From an uncultured Alphaproteobacteria bacterium (GTDB lineage: Bacteria; Pseudomonadota; Alphaproteobacteria; Rhodobacterales; Rhodobacteraceae): 49,536 nt of DNA. The stretch lies in the NCBI GenBank assembly GCA_902611605.1, contig CACMAH010000012.1:1-49536 (forward strand). The letters are read 5' to 3'. A program made the position numbers and the translations under genes. Below are positions 49,527 to 49,536 of this stretch, one piece after another. The first letter of the stretch is position 1; each line of letters opens with the position of its first letter. The notes under the pieces were generated by a model that saw nothing but the letters and a program-made list of their open reading frames with translations, did no database searches and had not been told where the DNA came from.

Positions 49527-49536
49527 AAATAATCTC

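Overview
The window is a large part of an aerobic anoxygenic photosynthesis gene cluster (PGC) from an AT-rich alphaproteobacterium, plus about 16 kb of flanking genome. The alphaproteobacterial assignment rests on purple-bacterial type-2 reaction centre genes (pufL, pufM, puhA), LH1 genes (pufB, pufA), pufQ, the ppaA/aerR-ppsR/crtJ regulator pair, ALAS-type hemA, and the operon order bchFNBHLM-lhaA-puhBC-acsF-puhE-hemA seen in Rhodobacterales-like clusters. The AT-rich, tightly packed DNA, PomAB-like stator genes and a blue-copper carrier suggest a marine, perhaps streamlined, lineage. The species cannot be fixed from the sequence alone.

Left flank (1-16,300). This holds a small membrane protein, a 785-base non-coding stretch, a PomA/PomB-type flagellar stator pair behind a probable sigma-54 promoter, a secreted DUF1566-like protein and the sigma-54 gene rpoN. 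Next come a voltage-gated-type K+ channel, a lytic transglycosylase and a coiled-coil membrane protein. A purine-salvage operon (xdhA-xdhB-xdhC-guaD) would turn guanine into xanthine and urate. A carboxymuconolactone-decarboxylase-like protein and a CbbY-type phosphatase lie at the PGC edge.

Left PGC arm (16,278-31,287, minus strand). Reading with transcription, the order is bchF-bchN-bchB-bchH-bchL-bchM-lhaA-puhB-puhC-unknown-acsF-puhE-hemA-pseudoazurin. It makes bacteriochlorophyll from 5-aminolevulinate through Mg-chelation, methylation, aerobic ring-E closure and dark protochlorophyllide reduction, and it supplies reaction-centre assembly factors. Many genes overlap by 4 bases (ATGA or TTGA), which suggests translational coupling.

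Regulatory hub and middle arm (31,288-37,856). A 0.4 kb divergent region carries two PpsR/CrtJ-type TGT-N12-ACA palindromes and drives bchF leftwards and ppaA-ppsR rightwards. These are followed by bchG, a PucC-family transporter-like gene, bchP and idi.

Right PGC arm (37,880-49,526, minus strand). The order is crtF, then bchC-bchX-bchY-bchZ-pufQ-pufB-pufA-pufL-pufM-puhA-dxs. The bchC promoter has two PpsR palindromes 8 bp apart, lying on the -35 and -10 boxes. GC-rich hairpins sit between pufA and pufL.

The most unusual point is that puhA (reaction-centre H subunit) is absent from its usual place between lhaA and puhB. It sits 2 bases behind pufM, so L, M and H appear to be made from one transcript. 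No pufC, pufX, bchE, bchJ or puc genes are present in the expected places, and crt genes other than crtF lie outside the window. Several starts differ from the longest possible frame (hemA, bchX, pufQ, pufB, ppaA, bchP, the puhC-acsF gene); reasons are given in the entries. No tRNA, rRNA, CRISPR array or insertion sequence was recognised.
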